Below are positions 23,260-36,879 of a DNA stretch of 64,000 bases, piece by piece; the stretch's first letter is position 1, and each line of letters starts with the position of its first letter. The stretch covers positions 310,001-374,000 of the forward strand of contig JAUIRK010000951.1 in NCBI GenBank assembly GCA_030549495.1, given 5' to 3'. The DNA is from Nectonema munidae (lineage: Eukaryota; Nematomorpha; Nectonematoida; Nectonematidae). Below the pieces are notes generated by a model. That model searched no databases and was not told where the DNA came from. It was given only the letters and a program-made list of their open reading frames with translations. A program made the position numbers and the translations under genes.

Positions 23260-23339
23260 GTAGAGGCTACAAGTCGATAACGAATTTGTAGCAAGATGGA
23301 GGTTTTATCGAGTTATATAAGTTACTGTAGAATGAAATA

Positions 23340-24790
23340 TTTTGAGTGAATTATCGATTTTTTGACAGATTTTATTGATTTCATAAAAAAATGACATCAC
23401 CATTAAATTCTACATACTTGAAATGTATAAAAAACTTTTTATAAGAATAAAAATTTGAATTTTGACATGGGCTGTCATTTAAATTATTTTGTCAGGTTTG
23501 ACTAATATTTATAAAAAAAAAGGAATATAACCAGTAAACAGAGCCTACTTGAAAATGGGTATATGTGTGTAAAATGCCATTCACAGTAAACTTCATCACC
23601 TCTCTATACTTTCTATTAAACGTAATTCTCTAATTCAAAAAACCGTGCCTGATCCTTTGTTTTTGGGATAAATCAATTTTTTGACAGTTTTGATTGATTT
23701 TTATATAAAAAAATGAATATCAGCACTGAATTACGCATGCTTAAAAATAGGTATTTATGTGTAAAAAACTTTATATTATTACTTAGATAAAAAGTTTCTT
23801 TTTAAGATGAGCTGTCATATATAAATCAATGCTTTGATAACCTTAATTAATTTTTATAAAAAAATGAATATCACCGCTGAATTCAGCATGCTTGAAAATG
23901 GGTGTATATTATTTAGATAAAAAGTTTCTTTTTTTGAGATGAGTTGTCATTTGAATTTCCTTTTTTGGAGGGTTTGGAATTTTTTTAAAAAAAAATAATA
24001 TCCCCTCAAAATTTCAAATTTTTTGAGGGGGGGATAGGTGTGAAAAAAAATTTTTACTTAAAGATAAAAAGTTCCTTTTTGAGATGAGCTGTCACATTTA
24101 GATCAATTTTTTGACAGGTTTGATTGATTTTTATAAAAAATGAATATCACCACTGGATTCATCATATTTGAAAATGGTTATACATGTGTAAAAAACTTTA
24201 TATACTTATTTAGATAAAAAGTTCCTTTTTGAGATGAGCTGTCACATTTAGATCAATTTTTTGACAGGTTTGATTGATTTTCATAAAAAATGAATATCAC
24301 CACTGAATTCAGCATATTTTAAAATGGGTATACATGTGTAAAAAACTTTATACTTATTTAGATAAAAAGTTCCTTTTTGAGATGAGCTGTCACATTTAGA
24401 TCAATTTTTTGACAGGTTTGATTGATTTTCATAAAAAATGAATATCACCATTGAATTTAGCATATTTGAAAATGGGTATACATGTGTAAAAAACTTTATA
24501 TACTTATTTAGATAAAAAGTTCCTTTTTGAGATGTGCTGTCACATTTAGATCAATTTTTTGACAGGTTTGATTGATTTTCATAAAAAATGAATATCGCCA
24601 CTGAATTCAGCATATTTGAAAATGGGTATACATGCGTAAAAAACTTTATATAATTATTTAAATAAAAAGTTCCTTTTTGAGATGAGCTGTCAAATATAAA
24701 TCAATTTTTTGACAGGTTTGATTGATTTTGATAAAAAATGGACATCACCACTGAATTCAGCATAGTTGAAATATATATGTAACATCAAAA
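23340..24790 (+). repeat. Right-end satellite array, copy 1 (~150-bp unit)
   Basis: About nine units. The marker TTTTTGACAGGTTTGATTGA recurs near 24110, 24259, 24410, 24558 and 24706, spaced about 150 bp. Every well-kept unit has GAGCTGTCA followed about 21 nt on by TTGACAG, which can pair as a small stem. Units nearest the right terminus are the most alike; those facing the centre are older-looking. Confidence 0.88.
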
Positions 24791-24894
24791 ATATTTATAA
24801 AAATTTATTAATCTCTGAGAAAAATAGGGGGGGTGGGCACTTTACGCCCCCAGCACTTGAGCGGACAAATTTTGCCCAGCACCAATAGGGTTAA

Positions 24895-25505
24895 GCAAAT
24901 AGAGTATTCTTGCTTTTAAACTGAATAGCTAGTCAAAATATTCATTCCCAAATAGCTATTAAAAAAATTTCTTGACTTGAAAAAATTAAAGCTTTCAAAT
25001 GTTACAAAATGTAACAAACGTAGTGATAAAGATTAAATGACCTTTGTTGAAAAAAAATCTTAGCGCGATTCTAACAATATTCATTGATAAAATTGTAACG
25101 ATTGAAAACTGTTTTAATTTAACTCTAAATGCAAATTAGATAGAAGCAGTGGTGTAATCAGAAAAAAGTTGACAGGCGGGGAGGGGGCACAATTTAAAAC
25201 AAAAAACGTGAGCAACATTTTGTATACTTTCTTGATCTTTTCATTGGAGAAATTTTCAAAAACCGGTATACGCATCAGATGCATGGCAGCACCATGCGGT
25301 ACATAGGAGAGTGGGCACGGCCCCTCATGCCCAGCCTAGCTACGTCACTGGAGAGAAGAGAGCTGAATGAGATAGGAGAGCTTAACAAGATAAGAGGGCT
25401 TGTATGAAAGAAGAGAGCTTGAATGATAGCTTGACTGAATGATTGAGTTTTAGCAGAGAAAGCGGAAGAGGAAAACAGAGGAGACAGAAAGAGAAATAGA
25501 ATCAC
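24895..25505 (+). repeat. Dispersed repeat B, forward copy (right part)
   Basis: It aligns with the reverse complement of 6230-6905. It also contains, at about 25148-25351, a segment bounded by CAGTGGTGTA and TACGTCACTG, resembling a MITE; the same kind of end recurs at 31446 and 43569. The left portion of repeat B was separated from this part by the 20266-24890 insertion. Confidence 0.65.
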
Positions 25506-25849
25506 TGTGACAGAAGATGAGAAAATTTAGTGGATCATCAACATGTGTTTGCTCTGTGACCTCTGTGCATATTGAAGTAAAGGATTATTATTATATAGCT
25601 CTCACGCATCGTCTCTAAAATATGTTCGATAGGAATTTCAGAACAGCTTGGCATGATGTTTGATTGATTCGAAAGTCTGCATTCCTTCTATGCGATCATC
25701 ATATATGTTTTACAAACAAGCAGCAACTCTTACTTATAGAAATTATTGGGGGGCGAACCTCTCTTAACCCTATTAGTGCTGGGGGGGGGGGGGGGGCGTA
25801 CTAAAAAATTAATTGTAGAAAATTGGCTGAATCATATCCCTTCAAATTT

Positions 25850-27660
25850 TGTGACTTTTCCTAAAATCGCTAGCTGCATCTTTTGAAACCATTTTCATGG
25901 TAGTTGAATGACCCCTTCATGTCCAAAACTGTCAATCAAAATAAAAAATTAAAATTTTTCAGCAAAATTTTGACATTATCTGTACTTAACCTTATAACTT
26001 AGGATCTATATTATATAATACCCTGAAAATTTATAATTATATACAGTTTGGTGCGCATAACACTTTATATATTTAATTTTTTCAATAATCATGGCTAATT
26101 TTTAGAAAATGTCAATCAAAATTTTGATTGATCAAAAATAAATCTAATAAAATATACCTTCAAATTTTACATAAAATATATGTTTTTATACTAAATGGGC
26201 CATGCTGTTTTCATTTCTGGACTCATTTTTTACATTTAGGATTTGAAAATACCTATAAGAATTAATGGGGGTTTCTCTGAAAATTGTCTCCAAAAACATT
26301 CCTTCCATTTTACATAAAATATATGTGTTATACTAAATCGGCATGTGGTTTCATTTCTGGACTCATTTTTTAATTTAGGATTTGAAAATACCTATAAGTA
26401 TTAATCAAATTTGCGGTTTACTTCTGAAAATTGTCTCCAAAAACATTCCTTCACATTTTACATTAAATATATGTGTTATACTAAATCGGCCATGCTGGTT
26501 TCATTTCTGGACTAATTTTTTACGTTTAGGATATGGAAATACCTATAAGTGTTAATCAAATTTGCGGTTTACTTCTAAAAATTGTCTCCAAAAACATTCA
26601 TTCAAATTTTACAATGAAATATATGTTTTATACCAAATCAACCATGCTGTTTTCATTTCTGAACTCATTTTTCAAATTTAGAGATTTTAAAATATGAGTC
26701 AAAATTGGCGGTTAACTTCTAAAAGCTATCTCCAAATATATTCTCTCAATTTTACATGAAATATTTGTTTTATACCAAATCGATCATGATGTTTTCATTT
26801 TTGAACCCATTTTTTACATTTAGGATTTGAAAATACCTATAAGTATTAATCAAATTTGCGGTTTACTTCTGAAAATTGTCTCCAAAAATATTCTCTTGAA
26901 ATATATGTTTTTATACCAAATCAATCATGCTGTTTTCATTTCTGAACTCATTTTTTACATTTAAGATGTGAAAATACCTATAAGTGTTAATCAAATTTGC
27001 GGTTTACTCATAAAAATTGTCTCCAAAAACATTCATTCAAATTTTACAATTAAATATATGTTTTTATACCAAATCAACCATGCTAGTTTCATTTATGGAC
27101 TCAATTTTTGCAGTTTGAATTTGAAAATACATATAAGTATCAATTAAATTTGCGTTTAGTTCTAAAATTTGTTTTTATAGCAAATATATCATGATGATTT
27201 CATTTCTGAACACTGTTTTCGCATTTAGTTGTTTTACTGCTAGTGTCAATCAAATTTGCGGTTTATTTCTGAAAACTATATCCCAAAATATTCTCTCTAA
27301 TTTTACATGAAATATATGTTTTTATACCAATTCGACCATGATAATTTTTATTTCTGAAATCATTTTTTGCATTTAGAGGTTTTAAATGTCTGAAAGTGTC
27401 AATCAAATTTTCGATTTACGTCTAATGTCTGCAGAAATATTTTTGAACTTTAAATAAAATATGTGTTTTTATGCCAAATGGAAGATGCTGGTTTCATTTT
27501 TAGACTCAGCTTTGGCATTTATGGTTTTAAAATATCTGAAAGCTTGAATAATATTTGCGGTTTACTTCTAGATTTTCAAAAATATCTTCAAAAAAATAAA
27601 ATATCTGTTTTATACCAAATCGATTATGCTTATTTTATTTCTGTACTGGATTTTGGATAA
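25850..27660 (+). repeat. Left-end satellite array, copy 2
   Basis: This array holds more units than copy 1 (marker ATCAAATTTGCGG or close variants at about 26404, 26557, 26850, 26993 and 27247, some units truncated), so array length has changed since the copies parted. Confidence 0.8.
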
Positions 27661-28784
27661 TACGGTTAAAAAATATCTCGATGTGGCAAATGAATTAGTA
27701 ATGTATGCCTGAAAAACAGTTCTGTAAAAAATTTTCAAAAAATGGCTGCATATTAGGTATATAGTAAAAATATACTTTTTTTTGTATATTTTGGCTTATA
27801 ATACTTTCTACAATCATCTTGAGTATGAAATATTTATTAAAAAAATAAAACGTATTATAAAATCTTTTGAAAATTTGTATGAGAGAAGGAACCAAGTTGA
27901 AAACTAATTTAAAAGAGAATATGTGATCAAAACAAATAATTAAAAAAAATATGTATCTTGACTAAATGGAAGATCTACCATGTTCTAATGAACTAGGAAG
28001 TGGTTTAATTATATAATAGATGCTTCAAAAAGATTTTGACTGTGAAAAAGAAGTTCGTCTTTTACAAATTAAAAATATTTAAATCTATAGCTTATCATAT
28101 AGGATTACAATTAACATTTAGCTTAGATGGATATCTGAAAATTTAGAATAGGTCAGATTTATCAAAAATGGCACAGATGCCAATATGTCAGAATTTAGTC
28201 ACTATCAATATATTTTTAATTTAAATTGAATTTGTCCATCTTTTTCCTTTTGCGTAAAAGAAATAATTTTTTAGATGAAGAACGTGGACAACTTTTTGTA
28301 ATTGAACAATCAACATCACGAATGATTCATCAGAAAAAATCCTTTGAAATAAGATTGATTGACAAATATTCAGACTTGATAATAAAATACACGATACTGA
28401 TAAAAAAAGTCTAAGATCACCAAGAAGATTCTTTAATCAGAATGCTTTGAGAGAGGAAAAAAGTAATTTTATCCTTATAAAAAAATTTTCGAACACACAT
28501 TGAAGAATATAAATTTCTAATGAAAAAAGAGCTACCAAGAAAGGATCATCATAGAATGAATACCAAAATTACATACTGTAAATTATAATATGACGTAGAG
28601 ACTACGAGCCCATAACGAATTTGTAGCCAAAAAGATGGAGGTCCTATCGAGTTACATAAGTTACTGTAGAATGAAATATTTTGAGTGAATTAAACACCTA
28701 AAGTTGGTTTATTAAATAAATTAAGAAAATTACTGCAAGTAGAAGTTATTTTTATGTTTATATATTTGACATTGATTTACAGGT

Positions 28785-29545
28785 TTAATCGATTTTTTGA
28801 CAGGTTTTATTGATTTCATAAAAAATGAACATCACCATTAAAAGAATCAAAATTTTAATTTTGACATGGACTGTCATATTTAAATTATTTTGTCAGGTTT
28901 GACTAATTTTTTATAAAAAAAAGGAATATAACCAGTAAACACAGCCTACTTGAAAATGGGTATATGTGTGTAAAAAACATTATATAATTATTTAGATAAA
29001 AAGTTTCTTTTTGAAATGAGCTGTCACATTTAGATCAATTTTTTGACAGGTTTGAATGATTTTCATAAAAAATGAATATTACCACTGAATTCAGCATATT
29101 TGAAAATGGGTATACATGTGTAAAAAACTATATACTTATTTAGATAAAGAGTTCCTTTTTGAGATGAGCTGTCACATTTAGATCAATTTTTTGACAGGTT
29201 TGATTGATATTCATAAAAAATGAATATCACCACTGAATTCAGCATATTTGAAAATGGGTATACATGTGTAAAAAACTTTATATACTTATTTAGATAAAAA
29301 GTCCCTTTTTGAGATGAGCTGTCACATTTAGATAAATTTTTTGACAGGTTTGATTGATTTTCATAAAAAATGAATATCACCACTGAATTCAGCATATTTG
29401 AAAATGGGTATACATGCGTAAAAAACTTTATTTAATTATTTAAATAAAAAGTTCCTTTTTGAGATGAGCTGTCAAATATAAATCAATTTTTTGACAGGTT
29501 TGATTGATTTTGATAAAAAATGGACATCACCACTGAATTCAGCAT
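28785..29545 (+). repeat. Right-end satellite array, copy 2
   Basis: Five to six units with TTTTTGACAGGTTTGA-type marks near 29041, 29192, 29341 and 29489. Same unit as 23340-24790. Confidence 0.85.
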
Positions 29546-29679
29546 AGTTGAAATATATATGTAACATTAAAAATATTTATAAAAACTTATTAATATCTGA
29601 GAAAAATAGGGGGGGGGGGGGCACTTTACGCCCCCCAGCACTTGAGCGGACAAATTTTGCCCAGCACTAATAGGGTTGA

Positions 29680-32600
29680 ATCTATACATACTGGGCATGT
29701 TCCTGAAAATAATAGCTATAATTGGGAAGCGGAATACCCACGTTAGCTGATTAAACAAATGTTTACGGTAGTTTTTTTTAAATAAAAAAAATAAATTTTT
29801 TATTTTATTAGTTTCATTTATAAAAATTTAATATAAATTTTTAGAGGGGGGATTTTTTATAAAGTTAAGCAACAACTGTTTTTAAGGTCTTGAAGGCGTG
29901 GGGGGGGGGATTCACCATAAGAAAATAAACTATAGCGACCATTAGTTCTTTATTAATAATCATTCAATTAACTAAATAACTTATTAATGAACTAATTAAT
30001 CAACTAACTAACTAAATTATCAACTAATTAATTAACTCTTTTTTAAAAAATTTTCTCACAAAGTTTTATTGAGGCCCAGTTTTCTTAGACAGAATTTTCC
30101 ATTATAAGTTTTCTGACATCTAGTTTTCTGGCCACCAATTTTATCTACAGAGTAGCTTTCTATCTATTAAAAAAGATTTAGCTTTGTCGATATATGGAAC
30201 AATTTCAATAATCCAAATTTTTTTTCGAGATTTTTTAACTAAAACAAGTCTAATATAATAATATTTATGTATGAAAAACTAAATACACTTATTTTTTTAT
30301 CAAGTTTACATTTTTTTGAAATATTCTGATTAAAATTTCTTATGGTTGAAATGTCCCTTGGTTTAATTGACCCTTGGTTTAAGTGTCTTGTTTCAAAGTC
30401 CCTTGTTAAAATGTCCGTGGTTGAAACGTCCTGTCCCTGTCAAGTGTGTTAATTTTTTTTTTCAAGTTTTGGAAGCTAAATTTGCTTAACCCTTTAATCA
30501 CCAGAATAAATCAGGCGATAACTAATATAAACAAACGATTTTTATTTTAAAAGGTATTTATTAACTCAGGCGATCATTTTTTTTTAAATAAATTCAACCA
30601 TAGTCGACTCTGGTCGCCAACCGGTTGGGGCATGCATATCCCTTTCCTTGTTATAACAAGGGCGTATCTAGAACTCTCTTTGTGAAGAGGGTGAGGTCTT
30701 TAAGAATTTTTTAAATCGAATTTCTCCCTATCCTAAAAAAACTAACTAATAATGATGTATGCCCATAGCGGAGTTAGGAAACGCTATGGGTACGCCTTTA
30801 ACTTTAATATCTTTTCTGTGGTGATTTAATTGTTTGTTTTAGATAAAGTGTTTAGTTAAACATTTTACAGAATTTGATTAGTTAACATTTTTAAGAGTTG
30901 ATTTATTATTTATATTAAAAAATATTTTGTTCAAATTTCGTTAATTATATCTCTTATGCACAAAATATATTTTTTCAAAATTTGTATCCACAAAATTAGT
31001 GTGTATAAATTTTTTTTAAATAAAATCAATAATTTATGATATTTTCCATTATTTGTTAATTTTTCTAATTATATTTGTAGCAAAAACCATATGCTTTCAT
31101 AACTAGACAGGGATGTGACGATCTTCGATCCAACCCACGACAACTTCATCAAATGATAGCGATGATAACTTTCACAAAATCTAGTTTTAGGAATCTCATC
31201 CTTCAAGATTTCTTTACCCTAACCCTTTATCTAACCCTAATCCTTAAGTATTAATTCTCAAATTTCTCAAAATTTGTGATCTTGTTTAGTAATGACTCAC
31301 GATTTGCAATATAAATATCAATATGTAATCTAGATTTGAAATTTTTTGTTTCTTTAGTAAATGGAATTAAAAAAAATTTTTCTTACTTTTATTAAAAATG
31401 TACCATCTTTCCAATGAAAAAAGGATTGAAAGAACGCCCTTTTAAGACCAGTAGTGTAGCCATAAATTTGAAGAGGGCCTAACAATTTTTACAGCACATA
31501 ATATGAAATATTTTTTCTCAGAGAGGTCAGATATTTTCTAAGTTTGGAAGGCGAGGTGGAGAGAAGGGATGATCAACCCTAGCACGCATTTGGCTACGTC
31601 TTTATAATACACATCAAACATATACATTGAATTCAAACTCCTGCCGATGGATAGACAGCTTTTCTTAAAAATTGAGCTTTTAGTGTAATGAATTCTCTGA
31701 ATTTTATAATCCCCTTCTTTTTAATTTGATTATTTATCATAAAATGCTTTCAAAAACGCTGTGAACACTTTTACACAGCCTTAAACATCGGAATTGAATG
31801 TTATGTCAATTTCAAGTGAACTAAAAGCTCTAAATCGATATTATAATATACATAAGAAGGAAAGTATATGAGAAGACATGATAGTTTTAATTATATGCGT
31901 GTAAAGCTGTATTTCTTTCTATTAAATTAAAAATACTCATCACGTAAAGATATATTATTTTATTACCACTAAATACAATTCATTTGAACTTGGTTGCTAA
32001 TATTAACCTGGTATAATTAAAAGGGAGATAAAAAGTTCAACTTACCTTATAATACATACATGTGATACATATACTACATCTATCTACATATATAGAAACA
32101 TATTGACGTATTTTTTTCCTTTCATCCCGCTTTTATGTTGTGAAAGTCTTTGGTAACTAACTACTGTCTTTGTCTGTATACCCCTTTCTATATTTTGGTA
32201 TTTGCTCATCTCAATATTAAAATGATAATTTCTTCCATCATTGTAAAAAATAAAATATTATTTACCAAATAATTTTTATTGTATATCCTTAATATTTTAT
32301 TCCTATAAAGTTTTGCAAAGTAATAACGGCAAAGTACAAATCTTTGTAAATATATGGGCTTTGTTTTTCATTTAATTAGAGTATAAAAGAATAAAAAAAC
32401 CGTGTAAACACATTTCTGTAAGATTGAAACCTATTTTATCATATAAAAATAAAATAAAGAATTTATTAATCATAAAAAATGAGCTTTGACTTTGAAAAAA
32501 ATGTAATTTCTTCATGTTTTTTAGCTTTATTAGAAAATTTCTGAATTTAAGGAATTGTTTATCTTCTTTTAAATCATTTTTTTATCATTTTAATAAGAAC

Positions 32601-35600
32601 AAACTTAGATTCATTTTTAATAGCTAATTAATTATATTATTGGGAAGTTTCAATGCCTTTAATTTTGATGGTCAATTCAATTTTACTGTTCTCTCCCTTT
32701 ACACTATTCAAAATAGATCAACTTGGTGTATCAGAGTGAGAAGGTGGCAAAATGTTTTTTGCATGGTTTCGCAGTTGGAGTGCTTGGAGGCATAGATTTT
32801 AAAGGGAGGGGATTTTGGTGGGATTTTTTTAAAGTTTTTTTCTGAAACTAAAAAAGATAAATTAAATTATTGTAAGCATTTGTAGGAGCTCTTGTTTAGT
32901 CCAATCCGGGAATAAAATTTGGGTTTATTATTTAAATTTTTTTTAAATATTAGGAATGGGAGTACGAATTTTCTCTGTACTTTGAGTCAGAATCGGATGA
33001 CTTTCCCCGACTCCGTAACTTTGATTCTGCTGTCCTTTTCACGCTAGGGTGAATAAGTGTTATAACCCGTTTAAGTTCACGTAAAACAAGATTTTGACTA
33101 ATTCCTATTGAATTCCATTTGAAATTTCCGTTCGTCTGCCTTCCTTCCACTACTACAGGCACAATAGCCCACGCCGGTTAAAATAAGCTTAAATGAAATT
33201 CACACAATACGTAGGCAGCTTGCTACCGAGCTTCATTATCTGTAAAATCTGAGGTTCCACCTAATCAAAGATTTATTAGTGATATCTTTGAGGATATTTT
33301 CCAAACTTTTCAAAAACCTTGCTTCACAAGTTATAAGTATCGCTTTATAAGTTAATTTGTAACTACTGTTTTGTAATCTTAAAGTTAAATGTTATTGTAT
33401 ATAATTTCAGGACGTTTAGATTTGATATAAATAAAATTGAAAACTATCTTTGACAATATTTTTTAAAATTAAATAAATTAATTATAGAAAAAAATATAGT
33501 GGATGAAAATACAGAAAATCATCGATTTCATTTGCTGTGATGATAAACTCGTTTTATTTTGTTAAGATGCGTCTTATGCTCTTAGCAAGAGTCAAATTTA
33601 TAATAAAAGATTACCCGTAAAGAGGGGGTATCCTTGTTAAATTATTTTTTTAAATTTAGATAGATGGTGTAATTTTATTTATAAATCGATGAGAAATTGA
33701 AATAAGAAATACAGACCATGAGAAAATTTGTGAACAGAAAAATCGAAAAGCAAGCAGATAGAGAAACTCATTGACACAATTAGTAGAACTGTTTATAAGC
33801 AACATTTGTTATAATTTCAGTCAAGTGGGACCAAACCACATGAAAATTTCTCGCTACATCACTCCACATGTAATCACTATATTAAAATAAATCCCTTTAA
33901 GTCTTAATAAAATTTTTGTCACTAGCCACGATTTATTTTCAATTTGACCTTGTTTTATTTATTTGGTAGCCTACTCAGGTAGGAACTTCAATGCTTGTAG
34001 TTTTGATTTTCATTTGACCTTGAACATCAAGGCTATCCGCATCTATGAAATCGGATCCACTATATGTTTGTGTGTTGTGAAGAATATTTTAATTTTAATT
34101 TCACTTCAAAATTTAAGCCTGAAAAATGAGAAAAAAGGATATGTTCTTGTTTACTTCTTAATCATTAGTTTTTATCTAGCATGAAAAAGTGTTTTATTTG
34201 GTTTTCCGATGAATTAAACGCAATTTCATTTTTTTTCTTTTTTTAAACAAATTTGACATTATTAAGGATTTGTTCACTTCAATTTTTAGATGAAATTTTA
34301 TTTCTTTCAATAAAATAATTTTGATTAATCCATACAGAAGAGGTGCTTAAACAATCTACAAGTAGTAATGTATGTTTTGTAGCAATAGTTAGTCAGAAGT
34401 TAATCAGCTTCTCAGTTTGACTGTTATTTAGTTAGCCTTTTCAATTTCAAAATTTTTTTCATGTTATTAGTTATTACCTTTTCACTTTATATGCGTATTT
34501 TTTATTTTGAGTACTATTTTTTAAGCTCGAAATTAAAATGAGATTATCTAGCTTTTTTTGGACAACGCTTTAACTATCAGAATACCTAAATATTGCATAA
34601 CAAAATTTTACTCAAGTACATTAAAAAGGGTATAAGGTTTTTTTCGTTTGTGGATTGAACTTAACTTTCATCTTAAAAAGATTTAAACTAATTTTATTTA
34701 TTTATATACACTACTATCTAGGACTTCTCGAACAAAATATGTAATGAGAGAATGTTCGATAACCGAATTTATCGAAAATAACCTTGAAATGTTTGTGGAG
34801 GCCTCCAAGAAGGGTGGGTATAAAGCGAAGTAGTCTTCATGCATGTATTCGAAAGAACTGATAACAAAAGGAGACATCCTATTGTATTTAACTTTATATG
34901 CGTGTGCATAGAATCTAATGTATTTTGATGAAATGATATATTATTAAGAGAAGCATCTTTGGATTTATAGATTATTTGATAAAATAAACTTGAGCATAAA
35001 AATAAGGATGCACTATGACTTAAAATTTATAAAAATGAATTTAAAAATTGTACCTTTATCTTTTTCTTGTTCTCTGTTTTAAAGACCACTTCTATTATAC
35101 GATCACCTCTATCTCTAATTTAGCTTATTTGACACAAATGTTTTCTTGAGTGATCTCTTAAAACAGGTGTTTGACTCAGGGGCGCAAATCCATAGGGGGG
35201 GGGGGAGGGTGGGAGCCTTTCAGTTTCCCATCCACCCCCAATAATTTTGAATTCTCACAATTCTATATCTTTTTTTACATTTTAAAAGATTTGTTTGGTT
35301 TGTAAGTAGACATTCCATATTACTTTTCTTGTTTTAAGGTTTAGTCTTAGAATGAATATTAAAACTCTAATTTTTTTCATTAATTTCGACTTCATTGATA
35401 TAATAATGCGAATTTGATCTATATTAGACCAGAGGCAGTAATGTAGCTAGTAATTTGAACAAGAGCCTATACATTTTTGAGCGGGTGAAATATTTTTTAT
35501 AGCAGATTACTATATAAGAAAGTATCCTCTATAATTTAAAGCTTAAAAGGCTTATCCCTATTGATTGCTGTAAATACATAAGTTAGAAAAATTATCCTAT

Positions 35601-36875
35601 TATATTTACAAAATATAACTTAAACAAGCAAGTCTTTTATTCCAGAAATCAAATATATATTATCTTTATTCTTAAATATTCATTTTATTTAATGTTTTCG
35701 TTTTTTTTTATCAAGATTGTTTTGAATAGATGACCATGTTTTCACATATTCCATAAAATTTGTGTTAATAAAACTTAGTACAGATAATTTCATTTTCATG
35801 TAATTTATAGCGTAAAACTTAGGGAATGGAAGAGCTATTTGATATAAATTTAAGATTTGTAACAAATTTTATTCCAAAAATTGTAAACCATCAAGGGCCA
35901 AATTTAAATTCACTGTTTCATTCCTGTCAATTCATAGGCCCATGTCCTAAACATATTTTCAAACAATTTACTTTACTAACTGTATGTAGGTAGAATATGA
36001 AGATTATATAAGATGATTTCTTGTTTTGCTCTCTTTCTAATCTACTTTGGTAACATTTTTTGCTAAAAATTTAATTTTAATGAACAATGCATCTTAGTAC
36101 AGAGTAATCAATCCACCTAATCAATTCCTTTGATATGAACCAGGGTTGATGAAAATTATTGAGATGAGAGCCTGAGAAAAATCTTTCTCCTAATCAATAT
36201 TGCATCAGATATCGGGGTTATCGAATAATAATCTACTCTCGGATAAATGAGGTCTGACTGTATTACCAATGAGTCTTTTAATACAACTCTTTCTATACTG
36301 TCTTTTGAAGAGAAAGACATTTTAGCCTTCGAACACTAAATACAGAATCGGCTCAACCAAAAATTCTATTCTCTAAAGGTTTACAAAATAATCATTTTTA
36401 GAGGCATGGTATAAAACCTTCACTTGGTTAGAGTATAGCATATCTAGCGATAGAAATAGTAATTATGACCATCGGTTACAATAACTTGTAAATGGCAATA
36501 CGGAGGGATATGGCTTAATTTCATCTGATCAGTAGTGATCTATCATATATGAATGATTTTGTTCTCTTGTTGATCTAGAAGAGTGTTTCACAAACTTTGT
36601 AAAAAATTTCAGCATGGCGATCTCTTTATAATTTTTTAATAGCTTGAGGTCTCATTCAAAAAATTAACAAATACTGTACTAAAAAAAATTACACAATCAA
36701 AAACACGTTTTGCACCTCCTCAATTATTATTAATCAAATCAATAAACTGTTCTTGTATCAAGAAGTCTTCTTGGCCAGATTACTAATGTAGATTATAAAA
36801 GGATTTTTGATAAATTGATAGTATTTTTCAAATTTTTGTAATTAAGGAAAATAATTAAAAATCTTGGCTAAGATA
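29680..36875. other. 7 kb of intergenic AT-rich DNA, no gene seen
   Basis: I found no coding exon. Visible items are a degenerate GTCCCTTG(G/T)TT minisatellite at 30350-30450, a possible MITE at 31446-31610 (ends CAGTAGTGTAGCCA and TGGCTACGTC), a degenerate CCCTAA-like patch at 31208-31250, and G-rich MITE-like scraps near 35177 and 35428. Open frames here are short and unlike known proteins. Confidence 0.55.
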
Positions 36876-36879
36876 TGTT

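Larger units (their letters stand above)
20266..24890. mobile_element. Satellite-ended TTAA element, copy 1 (piggyBac-like ends, non-autonomous)
   Basis: TTAA (20262-20265) precedes CCCTATTAGTGCTGGG, and the right end CCCAGCACCAATAGGG is followed by TTAA (24891-24894). TTAA duplications and CCC...GGG ends define piggyBac elements. Behind the left terminus is a G run, then a ~150-bp satellite (20340-21700), a central unique part, and a different ~150-bp satellite at the right (23340-24790), ending with GGGGGGTGGGC. No piggyBac transposase is present, so movement would need one supplied in trans. A 681-bp hAT element is nested at 22579-23259. Copy 2 is nearly identical in the central part, so both are probably young. 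Confidence 0.85.
25768..29675. mobile_element. Satellite-ended TTAA element, copy 2 (piggyBac-like ends, non-autonomous)
   Basis: TTAA (25764-25767) precedes CCCTATTAGTGCTGGG plus a long G run, and the right end is CCCAGCACTAATAGGG followed by TTGA, a one-base decay of TTAA. The layout is the same as copy 1: left satellite to about 27650, central part to about 28780, right satellite to about 29545, then a run of about 12 G and GCACTTTACGCCCCCCAGC. It lacks the nested hAT element and has fewer right-end units. No transposase is encoded. Confidence 0.85.
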
